Notes: generated from the sequence alone by a model not told the origin. Shown: positions 1-10,596, counted from the stretch's first letter. The stretch: DNA of 64,000 nucleotides from Fremontodendron californicum (GCA_030761205.1 JAULJL010000015.1:13273501-13337500), one strand, 5' to 3'. Numbers and translations: made by a program.

Positions 1-470
1 CTAATTTTCCTTTTTTGCTGTGCCCGAAGGACTTAAGAGAGGTAACCCGAAAGTTTTAAAAGAGGTGCCCGAAGGTCTTTTTCTTTTTTCTTTCTTGTGC
101 CCGGAGGACTTAAAAGAGAAATGCTCGGAGGTCTTAGAACAGGTGCCCGGAGGTCTTCTTTTTTCTAATTTCCTTTTTCTTTTGCTGTGCCCGGAGGTCT
201 TAAAAATGTAACCCGGAGGTTTTTAAAACAGATGCCCGGAGATCTTCTTTTTTTAATTTTCTATCACTTTGAAAAATAAATTGCTCCTCTAATCAGAGGC
301 TCCACAACTTTGAAAATAAATTGCTCCTCTCATCAGAGGCTCCACAACTTTGAAAATAAATTCTTTTCCTGTGCCCGGAGGACTTAAAAGAGGCAACCCG
401 GAGGTTTTAAAAGAGGTGCCCGGAGGTCTTGGTGATCATACCTGAAGATCTTTCACGACCATATCTTGGA
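1..470. repeat. Degenerate tandem array of a CCCGGAGG-type motif
   Basis: About a dozen copies of a short motif (TGCCCGGAGGTCTTAAAAGA and variants with CCCGAAGG or AACCCGGAGG) follow one another with irregular spacing. Positions 264-362 hold two direct copies of a segment containing a small hairpin (CCTCT-loop-AGAGG). The same motif returns at about 3,406-3,500 inside the LTR-like block, so both regions probably descend from related LTR-retrotransposon DNA. Short reading frames here come from the repeat and do not look like genes. Confidence 0.7.
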
Positions 471-1218
471 AGAAAATCTCACTGAATGTTCGAATTCAAA
501 TGTCAAAATTTCAAATAGTCAATGTCATGCATGAAATTTGAATGTCATGCGAAGTCAATGCATATGCCCCTGATGATGCATGTTCAAGTACCCACGAACA
601 ATGTACACATTTTACGACACGATGCAGATGCAAAACTTAATAAACATGTGAATGTTCATGAATGATGCGAATGCTCCCAATTTTTTTTTTCTGATCTTGG
701 TTTAGCTTTTCCAAATTGTTTTTCCTCTCCGAGACAGAGTGTATCCTGAAACGCTCGTGCCTCGTAAGAGATCAACCCTTTTCTTCACTTTGGAACTACC
801 CTTTGCCCCGATAGTTTTTCAAAATTTTATCAACTGGAGTCCGAGTGTTCATTTCTTATACCTCAATAGTTCCATACCTCTGGGCCAGAAGAACCTTCGT
901 CTTATGCCAACATCGAAAATGGTTTCTTCCAAAAATATTTTCATTTATCTGCTTTTGCTTGCTTCCCTTTTTTTCAAAAATGATTGCTTATTTACTGAGA
1001 ACTTTTGAGCTGAAAACGTCATCCTCATGTTGTGATATCCACATCTCTTGAAGATTGATGACCACTGTTTGAAGTTTTTCTGAGTGTCAATTTGGATTTT
1101 TAAAATTGAGCCGGAAGGCTTGGTACCACAAGATTTTGGTTGATCCAAGGAGACTTCACAACAGAAAAAATGTATATCCTTTCTAGACTCACAAATGAAA
1201 CAGATTTTATAGAACATG
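471..1218. other. Non-coding, repeat-derived flank
   Basis: AT-rich sequence with scattered ATGCATGAA-type words also seen in the leader of the gypsy element near 15,230-15,530. No reading frame resembles a known protein. It is probably retrotransposon leader or flank, but I cannot place its boundaries. Confidence 0.4.
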
Positions 1219-2039
1219 TGTCGCAACCTAAAAAATAACGACGTCTCATCGCAAGGCCCCGAATTATTCGTTAAGCGTGACATTAAAAAACCGAGGAAAA
1301 GTCGACTTAATTCCTCTAGCAAAATGAAGGTTTTGAAAATGACCTTAAAAAAACATGGAGTCGCCACCAATCTTTTTTAGCTAGGTGTGATCGGCCACCT
1401 ACTAAAAAACCGGTTTTATAAAATATTTTAAAAATTAATTAAAACATTTAAAAAACCAATTTCAAGTCTGCGTTTTAAACCAGAGAAATCAAAGAAGCGG
1501 GTTCGGGAGTCGGTTACGTGTGGGGAAGGATTAGCACCCCCACAACGCCCGTATAAATCGGTACCTTATTAATCGTGTGTTATCTCAAGTCTCGGTAAAA
1601 AGTTGGTTTTAGTATTTCAAGTTAATTCCCAATTTAAAAATAATTCCATTTTTTATTGAAAATGATCCGGAATTTATAAATTCAAAATTTTCCTATATTC
1701 CCCAACAAACGTGGCAAAATATAGAAATTTTTATTAGTTTTGGAAAACTTTCCGAATCATTCTCTTTTTTGAAAGAAAGATATTCCTTTATTAACGATAA
1801 TTGATGATATTCCCTCCAGCAAACCCGATAGAGAAATCATGAATTATTTTAACTCGGGAATATCTTTATTTTATTGAAAACCCTTATCTTTTGCAAACAT
1901 TTAAAATAAATGAATATGTATATACATGACATAAATAAAATGACACAGTACAGTCTAAATAATATAATGCAACCTAAATGACATGACAAATATAAATGGT
2001 ATGGCATAGAATTTAAATGACATGGAATAAAATAATGCT

Positions 2040-3500
2040 ATCATATAATATGCATGAAAATAAAAATGCAATGCATGAAATGTATTTTTTCCTTTAATTA
2101 AGGAAATCCGTATATCTAAAAAGATATCCGGATACCTTAGGAAAATATGTCAAATTAAATATTCTAAAACCAAAATACTTTGTGATTGTTTGAAAACAAT
2201 TTTGAGAAGCTTGAATAAAAACTGGGCTAAATTTTTTTTTAAATGGCTCTAATTTCCTAAGTTTAAAAAAAATCCGGACTTAGCTACCCTTAACCCGGGA
2301 CTTGAAAAAACATATTTAGAGTTTTAAAAGGCTTAGAAACTACCCTAAGTCAGTAGCTAACCCTCCTAATCAGCCCACTCTAAGTAAATTAACCAAAACA
2401 GAAAATTGGTTTTTCTTTAAATTCAATTCTGACTCCACTGTCCAGTTTTAATCCACGATTTTTTACCCTATTTTTAAAAATTCCCAAAATTCTAAAAAAA
2501 ATACCGGAGACTCTGGACATGTAAAACTATACGAGAAAAATCGGCTTAATTTTCTGATCAAAGATGAATTTCCAGAAAAATCATAGATGTACGAGTTTTT
2601 GGAGGAGAAAAAAAACTGCTTTGCCAACACATTTTTGCTTTTGATAAAATCATTTAAAAACCAAAGTAAAAATATTTGAAACTCATAAAATGACTTGAAA
2701 GCAGTAGCTAGGACTCTTTGAAAGTTAGATAAAAATTGGCTAAATAAAAAAAATCACAAAGGCAGAATAATCAATTTGACAAACTTAATTTTCCACAAGT
2801 GTGCTCAAGAGAGCATGACCTTGAACCATTAATTGGCTCAAGTCATTATTCAAGTGACATGATATGAAATGCATGAACTAAATGACATGGAATACGCATG
2901 ACCTAGTGTCTGAAATGACATGGCAAAATGAATGACACGGCATAATGAACAAAATGACACCATCACAAAATATTCATAATCACATCATGATCACATACAC
3001 ACATCATTATTTGAAATGAATTATTCATGTGAGGAATCACATAAATAACATATGTCAAAAAATATTATCTTGCTTCCCGGCAAACCCGACAAAGCTTGAA
3101 AAATAATTCTTTTATATGATATTTACATGATTCCGAGTAAAATGAAAACCATACATTTCGATTCTATAAACACGTGCGTTGAACAATTTCCTAACCTCCC
3201 CGGCAAACCCGGCAAAAATCGGGAACTAATTCTCGCCAAATGTTTAATAAAACGAAAAGTACGTTTTTATGACAAATTAAGTAAAAACATTTTGAAAATG
3301 CAATGCATGGAGATGTATTTCTTCCTTAAAGTAAGGACATCCGTATACCTAAAAGGTATCCGACTACCTTAGAAAGATACTTAAATCGGATTTAGAAAAA
3401 AACGGACCCGAAGGTTTTTTTTAAAAAAACACAATGCCCAAAGGATTTGAAGAATTGTAACCCGGAAGTTTTGAAAACAAATGCCCGAAGGTCTTAAAAA
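2040..3500. repeat. Internal duplications within the LTR-like block
   Basis: A stretch of about 95 bp around 2,065-2,160 (ATGCATG, then ATCCGTATA, then an ATATCC/GGATA inverted pair, then CCTTAG) recurs around 3,295-3,390. A CGGCAAACCCG word appears near 3,075 and 3,205 and in variant form near 1,815. The CCCGAAGG motif of the left end reappears at 3,406-3,500. The rest of 1,560-3,780 shows AT-rich sequence with no gene. Confidence 0.6.
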
Positions 3501-3915
3501 AGTTTTTACTTCGAAAAATAGTCTTGAAAAATTGTTTTTGGATTTTTAAAACATTTTCGGGAAAATAAAATATGGTTAGGAATTTTGAGTCCGTAATCAC
3601 GTAATCCGAAAAAAATTGATATGCCCCGGTATATCATGAGAATAAAAACAAACTTGGTGGCGAACTATTAATTAATCCGAACCAAGAATCCCCGGGGGTG
3701 GCGATATGATACTGATAACACATCATATATAAAACCCAGAAAACAAGGGGGAGAAATATGAGTATGGTACAAATTGGTATATAAGGTTCAATATGGAGCG
3801 ATTTCGTACCTGAAACCCGTCCTTTCACGTCAGGCATCCGAGAGACTAAGTTCACAAAGTATAATATACGAAAATCTTGATGCCAGAAAGCGATATGAAT
3901 GCCGTTTTGCATACC

Positions 3916-4588
3916 TTACATTTCGATGTCTTCCAGATCTGGAAGAGGGAAACGAAGGATTGCTGCAATGCTAGTCAGCTGCGTCAATTGTTCCCCTGAC
4001 ACGTGCATCAACGAAAATATGTGAGCAGTACCCCCGGAATCCTTAACTGAGTTGACCAAATTGATATACTTTTGCCTTGTAACTACATCAGAATTCCTGA
4101 AGAGATCGTCAGTAAGAAGAAGTGTTTGAACTGCCATTCGCTCATGGGCAATCTCCACATGTTTTGGTCCATAGCATGCACGAGCTGGATCATTTGAAAG
4201 CATGCCGAAGAAATCCTTGAGAGCTCGGACCTCCTGGGCTGCTTTGGTGTCTTTTATCATGTTCATGATATTTGGGGCATCCAACACTTCTCTCAAACTA
4301 TGCTTATATCCAGAGCTTGTATGAACAAGAATTATTCGTGACTTATTCTCAATAATTGGTCTCAGTTGTCTTCTTTCTGCCTCCAACAAAAGATGACTAT
4401 GAAACTGGTCTTTTGTGAAACCAGGACTTGCAATAACTGCACAGCGAACCATATTGAAATCAATATGTTTGAGGAAAGCCTGTAGAACATTCTCAAAGAA
4501 CTTCTTCAAAGCTGACTCATAACCGGCAATGGCAGGTCCATGCTTACGAGGAATTGAAGTTTCAATCCGTGAATGAGTACTGGTCATA
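3916..4588 (-). pseudogene. Pelota fragment (central and C-terminal domains), captured copy
   Basis: The minus-strand frame from about 4,588 to 3,916 encodes a near-continuous stretch of plant Pelota, the eRF1-like partner of Hbs1 that rescues stalled ribosomes. Recognisable blocks include IETSIPRKHGPAIAGYE, MVRCAVIASPGFTKDQFH, VLDAPNIMNMIKDTKAAQEV, ARACYGPKHVEIAHERMAVQ and the acidic end PDLEDIEM followed by a stop. The N-terminal Sm-like domain, with its mRNA-decoding loops, is absent. No intron interrupts the 670 bp. The fragment is joined at about 4,588 to a kinase fragment, but out of frame with it. The open frame upstream of the homology is kinase DNA read in the wrong frame. It reads as a captured transcript piece, not a working Pelota gene. 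Confidence 0.9.
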
Positions 4589-5267
4589 CTTCGTTGTAAG
4601 CAGTTCCCACAGCACAATCCCGAAACTTAAAACATCAGCTTTGTGATCATATGGTTTGTGTTCAATCACCTCTGGAGCCATCCAACGATATGTTCCTGTT
4701 TCTGCAGTCATCACCTGACTGAGCTTGCACCCTAGCAACACCAAAATCAGCTACCTTGACAACTCCATTTCTATCCATCAAAAGATTGGCAGCTTTCGGA
4801 TCCATGCTTCCACCAGACATGAATTCTGTCACAATGCCCAAGCTTGGAGATCTGGTACATGCATCGATGAATTGGACAACATTTTTGTGCCGAATTTTCC
4901 TCATGATATTAACTTCTTGAGTAAATTCCAAGTTCTCATTTAGATGCTCAGTCCTAAGAACTTTGATAGCTACATCTTGACTGCAGAAAGTACCTTTATA
5001 CAAATCACCATAGGAGCCAAAAGCCAATTTGCTTTCATACTTCAACAGGCTAGTATCAATTTCCCAATCATCATTTCCACTAGCAGGTATGTTTACATGA
5101 CTGGAGACAAGTTTGTTTCCAGTTTGCTCTAGGTCTCTCACATCATATATGGCATGAGATTTTAACCACGAATGATTCTCAACTTTGGATATTTCCTTTA
5201 TCAATGCATTCTTCTTGGCCAAACTCTCGCTCCTACTCACGCTCCTATGCTCACGCTGCTTCTTCAA
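4588..5267 (-). pseudogene. STY8/17/46-type protein kinase fragment without catalytic loop
   Basis: The frame starting at 5,267 carries the pre-kinase linker and kinase domain of a plant ACT-domain dual-specificity kinase (STY8/STY17/STY46 group). It shows WEIDTSLLKYE, the glycine-rich loop (FGSYGDLYKG), VAIKVL with the ATP-binding lysine, RHKNVVQFIDACT and TEFMSGGS. It then jumps straight to KAANLLMD, DFGVARV and, after a frame change near 4,740, TAETGTYRWMAPEVIEHKP and SFGIVLWELLT. The segment with the HRD catalytic aspartate is missing, and the ACT domain and C-lobe end are absent. The deletion, frame change and out-of-frame junction with Pelota rule out an active kinase. No introns are present, which suggests a spliced-mRNA origin. 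Confidence 0.88.
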
Positions 5268-5425
5268 CCCCTGCTCCTGCGCTCACGCTGTTCGTCCAAC
5301 CTCTTAACAGCATCAACCTTGGCCTTTGCAAATCTCTTCTTCTTTTGGCGCCCGTCATCACTAGAAGAACTAATGTCAGAGGATGATGACAGAGATGAGT
5401 CTGAATCACTATCAGACATATATGC
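5262..5425 (-). pseudogene. Serine/aspartate- and arginine-rich linker, probably cyclophilin RS region
   Basis: Between the cyclophilin and kinase pieces, one minus-strand frame reads MSDSDSDSS, a serine run, SSSSDDGRQKKKRF and then KRLDEQRERRSR before a stop. Such Ser/Asp then Arg/Lys-rich sequence is typical of the RS-like tails of CYP63/CYP95 cyclophilins, so it may be the same source transcript joined after an internal deletion. Other RS proteins are possible. Low complexity limits certainty. Confidence 0.5.
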
Positions 5426-5690
5426 TTTCCTCACTAGTTCCATCTCTTCTTATAAAATCACCACCCTGGGCCACCTTTAAAGACACGATGGAAGAAGGAA
5501 CCCTTGTAGTGCAACAGTTTTCCAGTTTTAGGACCAATGCCCTTTCCTCTTGTACAAAGGGCACGGAAATTTTCTGCCGTCTTGGGAGCAATATCAGGGA
5601 AGAGCTCAAAAACCATCCTTTCCACAGGATCACCGTCTATTGACACGTCCATAAAAACTAAAGGATTCTTCTTCTTTTCATCCTTTACTT
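5412..5690 (-). pseudogene. Cyclophilin fragment (CYP63/CYP95 type N-terminus)
   Basis: The minus strand encodes the start of a multidomain peptidyl-prolyl isomerase: KKKNPLVFMDVSIDG, MVFELFPDIAPKTAENFRAL and GPKTGKLLHYKGSFFHRV. A short deletion then removes the usual residues after the HRV segment and shifts the frame. The next frame continues with QGGDFIRRDGTS. The catalytic Arg/Phe region is therefore split over two frames, and the rest of the isomerase fold is missing. The expected initiator codon just upstream is not intact. In spliceosome-linked CYP63/CYP95 proteins this domain precedes an RS tail, which fits the adjoining Ser/Arg-rich piece. It is a captured fragment in the same orientation as its neighbours. 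Confidence 0.85.
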
Positions 5691-5713
5691 TTGCTTTCCT
5701 CCATCATAGATCA

Positions 5714-5940
5714 TTAGATCTGGGCGTTTCTCATTACTCCCAATACACTCATTGTTTTTGCCCGTTCCAGGAACACCGTGAATATAAAGGCAACGTCATC
5801 ATCACAGATGGCACCTTTTATAAAAGTTGTTATCTCCTCCATTTCTTTATTCCTACAAGGTAAAGACTTTGGCAATGTTGCCGACAAAAGTGTTGCTTTT
5901 GCCCTTTCCAGCTCAGTCTGCTTGTGGCATCTCACATGCT
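5714..5940 (-). pseudogene. ORC1 fragment (AAA+ Walker A region), frameshifted
   Basis: Minus-strand codons encode ELERAKATLLSATLPKSLPC, RNKEMEEI, TTFIKGAICDD and, beyond a shift, TMSVLGVMRN. This is the entry to the AAA+ ATPase domain of plant origin recognition complex subunit 1. The Walker A residues GVPGTGK are still legible but lie in a different frame between those blocks, so at least two small indels have broken it. The piece is only about 75 codons long and is the first element of the cargo downstream of the LTR TATA motif at 6,081-6,086. It cannot make an ORC1 protein. Confidence 0.82.
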
Positions 5941-6078
5941 CAGGGATTATTTTGTTTTTTTTTTTTGAAGACCAAAGAAACGGCCCTTTCTAGGAGGAGC
6001 AGGACCAAGCTAGAGGTTTTTTTTTTTAATTTCTATAGCCGCCGTTCTCCCCCCTCCTTTTGGAATAATATGCCCCCC

Positions 6079-6090
6079 ATTTTATAAACC
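6079..6090 (-). promoter_or_regulatory. TATA-like box of the minus-strand LTR
   Basis: On the minus strand the sequence reads GGTTTATAAAATGGGG, about 140 bp upstream of the captured ORC1 piece. Its place between the LTR start (6,432) and the cargo suits an LTR promoter that would transcribe the four captured fragments. Function is inferred from sequence only. Confidence 0.45.
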
Positions 6091-6432
6091 AATTCCTAAC
6101 CTAAAAATGTGTAATGTCTAAATTACCCCCTCATTTTTTTCAAGTATTTTCTTCTTTTTTTTAAAATATTTCAATTAAAAAAATTTATTTTAAAAATATA
6201 ATAAAGCTCAAAATTAAACTTTTTTCACCTCGGGTTTAAATTTAATTTTAAAATTGGTAATTTTACGGTCCGATTTTATTTGAACAATTAAAGCTAAAAA
6301 GGATTATATATAATTTAGAACATTTTAAAAATCTAAAATCGCGACCGTGACTTTTACAAAAATATTAAACCCGAGAGAGAGACAAATCAAAATTGGCTTT
6401 AAAAGGCCCGGACAAAATTAGGTGTCTACAAC

Positions 6433-6877
6433 ATGATTTTTTGGACTCAAACAAATTCAACCTTCTTTTAGTTTCCAAATCATTGGCGTTTTGACATACG
6501 TCAAGGCTAGCTGGGGTGTTCAAACTAGAGAATTAATTCTGGAAAGGAAAACAGTATCAGTTTTTTAAAGTCAAACCTCCAAACGAGAGTTAACAATTTT
6601 GGAATATTTTGGAATTCCCAGATGTTCCTTAACTTCTTCAAAATGACCTCTTCTTTTGTTATGGCCTTGACAATACCATAAGCGGCACCGAAATTCTCCC
6701 ATTTTACTCTAGACTGCCCATGTCGGGTTTTCACCCTAGAGTCTCATTCTTTCCATTTTTTTCATTAAATGTTTCACCATGCATTCAAGAAATCAAGACT
6801 TATCCAAAAAAGATTTTTAACCAGAAAGGAGACCGAAGTCTCATGCATTTCTCTAAGAATAGACTCATCAATTTAAA
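6433..6877 (-). other. Probable 3' internal region of the minus-strand gypsy element
   Basis: The minus strand contains GAAACATTTAATGAAAA followed by a word like GGTGAAAACCCGACATGGGC, resembling the untranslated stretch between pol and the 3' LTR in several plant gypsy families. No reading frame is recognisable. It separates the LTR-like block from the nested Athila-type element. Assignment is by resemblance only. Confidence 0.4.
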
Positions 6878-8542
6878 TGACCATGCTCGATCAAAATGGT
6901 CTTTTTCAGGTACGTAATGTAGGCCGAGGTTCGAGGTACTGAAAGAAAAGATAAATAGGCCCAAACATGTGTTTAAGGTGATCAAATCAAGGATTATTTC
7001 ATGAGAAGGATTCTTTTCGAAACATTTGTCTTTTCTGAGCCTTCTCGTATAATTATATAGTTTTTAGTTATGTTTTATTATTGTTTTGTGTCAAATACGA
7101 GTTCTTATTGCTTAGTCTACTTGTGTTTATGATCTTTTATATTTTTATGTAATTTGGTGTTTTTCACGAGTTTCTTTGAGTGATTTCAGATTACTAGGTT
7201 AAATCAAGAATTAAGGGCAAATCCAATTCAGTTCCAGTTCCGACACCTTTTGCCATATCAGCTATATCTGGAGTTTCACTAAAGCATTAAGGCTGAACTT
7301 TTTATAGTGCACATTCAAGAGGCATATCTATCTTTTTCATGTTTTACACTTCTTGAAACGGAGTCGTTTTCCCTAGCGAAATCAACCATCAAGTTGGCTG
7401 ATGTGCAATGACGTCTGTGCTGACCCGTTTTGGTATTTTGACCATATCTTCTGATCCACATGAGCAAATGATCTGATTCCAACGGCTATGGATCAGTAAC
7501 TGATAGGGAAATATTTTTCTAGAAGATCATTTGATCAGATCAAGCCTCCAACATTGACAAAATCAACCATCAAGCTGGCTGATCAGAATTGTCATACAAT
7601 ATGACGAAAATTGTTAGAAAAATGCACCCACCTATTATACCTACCTTTGAAATTTATAAAGCTTGTCTCTTGTCATTTAGCTCTCCAAAATGTGTATAAA
7701 TAGAGGGCCTTGGATGAGTATTATTGTACATTGGTAGGATATTAGCCATTGTAATAAAATTCTCTAAGTTTTCTTTTTCTTTTCTTTCTCTAGTTTTCTT
7801 TTTCTTTATTTACTTATGTTTCTTACATTTCTTTTCATTTTATTCATATCTAGTATGTGTTGCTAATCATATTGTTGAGGTGATGAGGTGAAGCTTTTGG
7901 TAAATGCTAAGGTTAGTCTCTTAAACATGAGCTAAAATGAATCATCATTTATAAACACTAGTATAGATAATATTTTCTTTTGGTTTAAAATCATACTTGC
8001 AAAGTAGGGATCTTGATTCATTATTGACAATGAAAATGGCACAGTAAATGCTTGGTTTCATAACCTTGATTTGTTGTAGACATATACCTTGGCATAAGGA
8101 ATGCTTGGACTCTTTTTATGAGTTTTGAGGACACCAAATGAACATAATATCATATGCTATGGACGTTGGACAATTTGGACTGAATTGCTAAACCTTCCGA
8201 TTGGAATCTCCCTTATGTGTGAATTTCAATTGTGTAATAAAATAAGATTAATCTTAGCATAACACCAAGAGTGGATTCTCTAACCTCAACATCTTTTCTT
8301 ATTGTTTTTTTATATCTTGTTTAATTTCTTTTATGTTATTTTGTTTATTTTGTTCTCTAATATCTTGTTTATCTTGTTTTGTTGTTGATTCCCTAATATC
8401 TTGTTTACTTTCTTTTTCTTATATATTTATAAACTTATACTTACTAATACGCTTCCCTGTGGTTCGACCTCGGGCACCCGAGAATTTATTACTTGAACAT
8501 AACCTGCACTTGGGTTTACAACTCTTAATTGAGTCTCCATCA
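6878..8542 (+). repeat. 5' LTR of the Athila-type element
   Basis: 1,665 bp, TG...CA. A TATA box (TATAAATA) lies at 7,695-7,702 and an AATAAA signal at 7,753-7,758. It holds a 24-bp direct repeat (7,379-7,402 and 7,560-7,583), the second copy with one mismatch. The 3' LTR has lost exactly one copy plus the spacer. Confidence 0.9.
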
Positions 8543-8548
8543 AGTTTT

Positions 8549-8566
8549 TGGCGCCGTTGCCGGGGA
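8549..8566 (+). promoter_or_regulatory. tRNA primer-binding site
   Basis: TGGCGCCGTTGCCGGGGA starts six bases after the LTR end and matches the primer-binding site typical of Athila/Tat elements, which is usually assigned to tRNA-Asp. Confidence 0.85.
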
Positions 8567-8596
8567 GGCAATACTAAGTATATAAGTTTATAAGTA

Positions 8597-8700
8597 TATT
8601 TATTTTTATTGGCTGGTTATACCGCCTAATTTTCTATATTAACTTTGTTTTATTTTTATTGGCTGGTTATACCGCCTAATCTGTATATTAACTTTGTTTT
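8597..8700 (+). repeat. Tandem duplication in the leader
   Basis: Two adjacent copies of about 50 bp (TTTTTATTGGCTGGTTATAC, then CGCCTAAT and TTAACTTTG) lie between the primer-binding site and gag. Confidence 0.8.
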
Positions 8701-10485
8701 ATGCTTGTTTGGCGACGTGATTTTAGATCTCGTCGTTTAGTTAGATTTTATTGTGAAACTTTTTCAGGTAATTTTTCTAATACAACTCCTACCATGGCTG
8801 ACAATAAAAGTGTTCATGCTGAAGATGAGAACAGACAAGTACGCACTATGCGTGACTACTTGCAACCAACTCGAAGCTCATCACCCTCTTGTTTTATTTT
8901 TCCTCTCAAAGCAAACAACTCTCGTTTTAAACCAGGTATGATAGCTTTGCTTCCAAATTTCCATGGGTTAGAATCGGAAAGTGCTTACTCGTTTCTAAAA
9001 GACTTCGAAGATGTATGTGTCACCTTTAATTACCAACAATGTACAAATGAAATTGTCAAGCTAAAATTATTTCCTTTTTCTTTAAAAGATAAAGCAAAAA
9101 TTCGGCTTCATAATTTAAAACCAAGGTCAATTGGCACATGGCAAGAATTACAAACTGAGTTTCTAAAAACAATTTTCCCAGCACATAAAACTACTGCTTT
9201 GAAAAGACAGATTCAAAATTTCAATCAAAATCAAAATGAAGCATTTTTTCAGTGCTGGGAGCGTTTTAAAGATTTGTTAAGTTCTTGTCCACATCATGGT
9301 TTTGAAAAATGGCTTCTTATTAGTTTCTTTTATGAAAGTTTAACTCCCGAAACTAAACAATTTGTTGAAACAATGTGTAACGGTGAGTTTCTAGAAAAAG
9401 AACCTGAAGAAGCATTTGACTACCTAGACCATTTGGCAGATAACTCTCAAGCCTGGCACACAGATAATTCCTCTGAAAGTTCTAATAGATCTAATCTTGT
9501 TTCTAACAGAGGTAAATATCATTTTAGTCAAGAAGATGAGATAAAAGCTAAAGTCGCTAATTTGGCTAGAAAGATTGAAGCCATGAAACTTAGAGAAGTA
9601 AAAGAAGTCAAAACGGTTAAAAATGAAGAAAGTTGTGAAATTTGTGAAATCATGGGACACCCCACTTCTGAATGTCCAAACATTCCCATTCTTAAAGAAG
9701 CGTTGCATGATCAAGTAAATTCCATAAACACATTTAAAAAGCCTTTTCCTTCTCCTTACTCTGAAATGTATAACCCTGAATGGAGAAATCATCCCAACTT
9801 CAGTTGGCAGAATAATAATCATGTTCAGGTACCACAATCTCAAAAGCCGGGCAACACTTTTTCCTATCAACCTTCACGTGTACAAACCTTGGAAGAGACA
9901 TTGCAAGCATTCATGCAAACACAAGCAAATGTGTATAACCAAACTTCACAGGACATCAATGAGATCAAAAACACCTTGTCCACATTGACAGCTTCATTAC
10001 GCACTCAAGAAAAAGGTAAGTTTCCTGCTCAACCTCAGCCTAACCCTTCTACTCAATGTCTTGTTTCTTGCTCCAATGAAACTCAACAGGAAAATGCCAG
10101 TTCTATCACAACTCTTCGAAGTGGAAAGGCAATTGACAAAAACATTCCATCAAAAGACCAAGATCCTCCTTCCCCTCCGAAAAGTAATGGTAAGGATGAT
10201 GGTAAGTCTGAACTTCTTGAAAATTTGGACAAAGAAAAAGGTATGCATCCTGCTCCTTTTCCTCAAAGGTTGCAAACAATAAAGAATTTGAATCAAAATG
10301 CAGAAATTTATGAACTTTTCAAACAAGTTAAGATTAACATTCCTTTATTGGATGCAATCAAACAAGTTCCATCTTATGCTAAATTTTTGAAGGACATGTG
10401 CACAGTTAAAAGGAAACATAATGTACAAAAGAAAGCATTTCTGACGGAAAGTGTGAGCTCAATTCCCCGGTTAAATGGCGGATAA
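8701..10485 (+). CDS. Retrotransposon Gag polyprotein (Athila/gypsy type), pol lost
   Basis: Encodes 594 aa from the first ATG. A better start is the ATG at 8,794 (ACCATGG context), giving 563 aa. The central part (about residues 85-230) is a retrotransposon Gag domain with FSLKDKAKIRLHNLK, WQELQTEFLKTIFP and FFQCWERFKDLLSSCPHHGF. A zinc knuckle of CX2CX4HX4C type (CEICEIMGHPTSEC) lies at about residues 312-325. The end (LRSGKAI, then the AFLTESVSSI region) corresponds to the linker before protease in complete relatives. The frame stops there, so protease and pol are missing. The product would form virus-like particles and bind element RNA. The frame is open throughout, unlike the minus-strand gag nearby. 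Confidence 0.9.
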   Translation: MLVWRRDFRSRRLVRFYCETFSGNFSNTTPTMADNKSVHAEDENRQVRTMRDYLQPTRSSSPSCFIFPLKANNSRFKPGMIALLPNFHGLESESAYSFLKDFEDVCVTFNYQQCTNEIVKLKLFPFSLKDKAKIRLHNLKPRSIGTWQELQTEFLKTIFPAHKTTALKRQIQNFNQNQNEAFFQCWERFKDLLSSCPHHGFEKWLLISFFYESLTPETKQFVETMCNGEFLEKEPEEAFDYLDHLADNSQAWHTDNSSESSNRSNLVSNRGKYHFSQEDEIKAKVANLARKIEAMKLREVKEVKTVKNEESCEICEIMGHPTSECPNIPILKEALHDQVNSINTFKKPFPSPYSEMYNPEWRNHPNFSWQNNNHVQVPQSQKPGNTFSYQPSRVQTLEETLQAFMQTQANVYNQTSQDINEIKNTLSTLTASLRTQEKGKFPAQPQPNPSTQCLVSCSNETQQENASSITTLRSGKAIDKNIPSKDQDPPSPPKSNGKDDGKSELLENLDKEKGMHPAPFPQRLQTIKNLNQNAEIYELFKQVKINIPLLDAIKQVPSYAKFLKDMCTVKRKHNVQKKAFLTESVSSIPRLNGG

Positions 10486-10596
10486 CAGTACTCCGTGATT
10501 ATTTAAGTCGGTTCCATCAGCTACCCACAAAACTGATATTGTATATAAATTTCTCTTTCAATTTCTCTTTCATTTTATTAATTTTTTTTTTTTAGG

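Larger units (their letters stand above)
1219..6432 (-). mobile_element. LTR-like block of a Ty3/gypsy-type element, minus strand, with captured host-gene cargo
   Basis: Read on the minus strand, the block opens at 6,432 with TGTTGTAGACACC, a typical start of plant gypsy LTRs, and closes near 1,219 with a sequence ending in CA. A TATA-like motif lies at 6,081-6,086. Positions 1,351-1,560 match 16,765-16,985 in the other gypsy LTR closely, including the GTTCGGGAGTCGGTTACG word and the CCCGT stretch. At about 5.2 kb it is three times longer than that LTR (about 1.74 kb). Much of the excess is the chimeric cargo at 3,916-5,940 and internal duplications. No primer-binding site follows on the left, so it would be a 3' or solo LTR. 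Whether it belongs to the same element as the right LTR is inference. Confidence 0.55.

Noticed and set aside
1..470. CRISPR-like array
   Set aside because: Repeats are degenerate and irregularly spaced in a plant nuclear genome; they are retrotransposon tandem repeats.
739..1370. Frames of 68-141 aa near the left end
   Set aside because: No recognisable domain, overlapping on both strands in repeat-derived DNA.
4562..4744. Separate 60-aa kinase gene
   Set aside because: It is the second frame of the same captured kinase fragment, not an independent gene.
9424..9870. Minus-strand 148-aa frame
   Set aside because: Shadow of the Athila-type gag; no homology and wrong strand.
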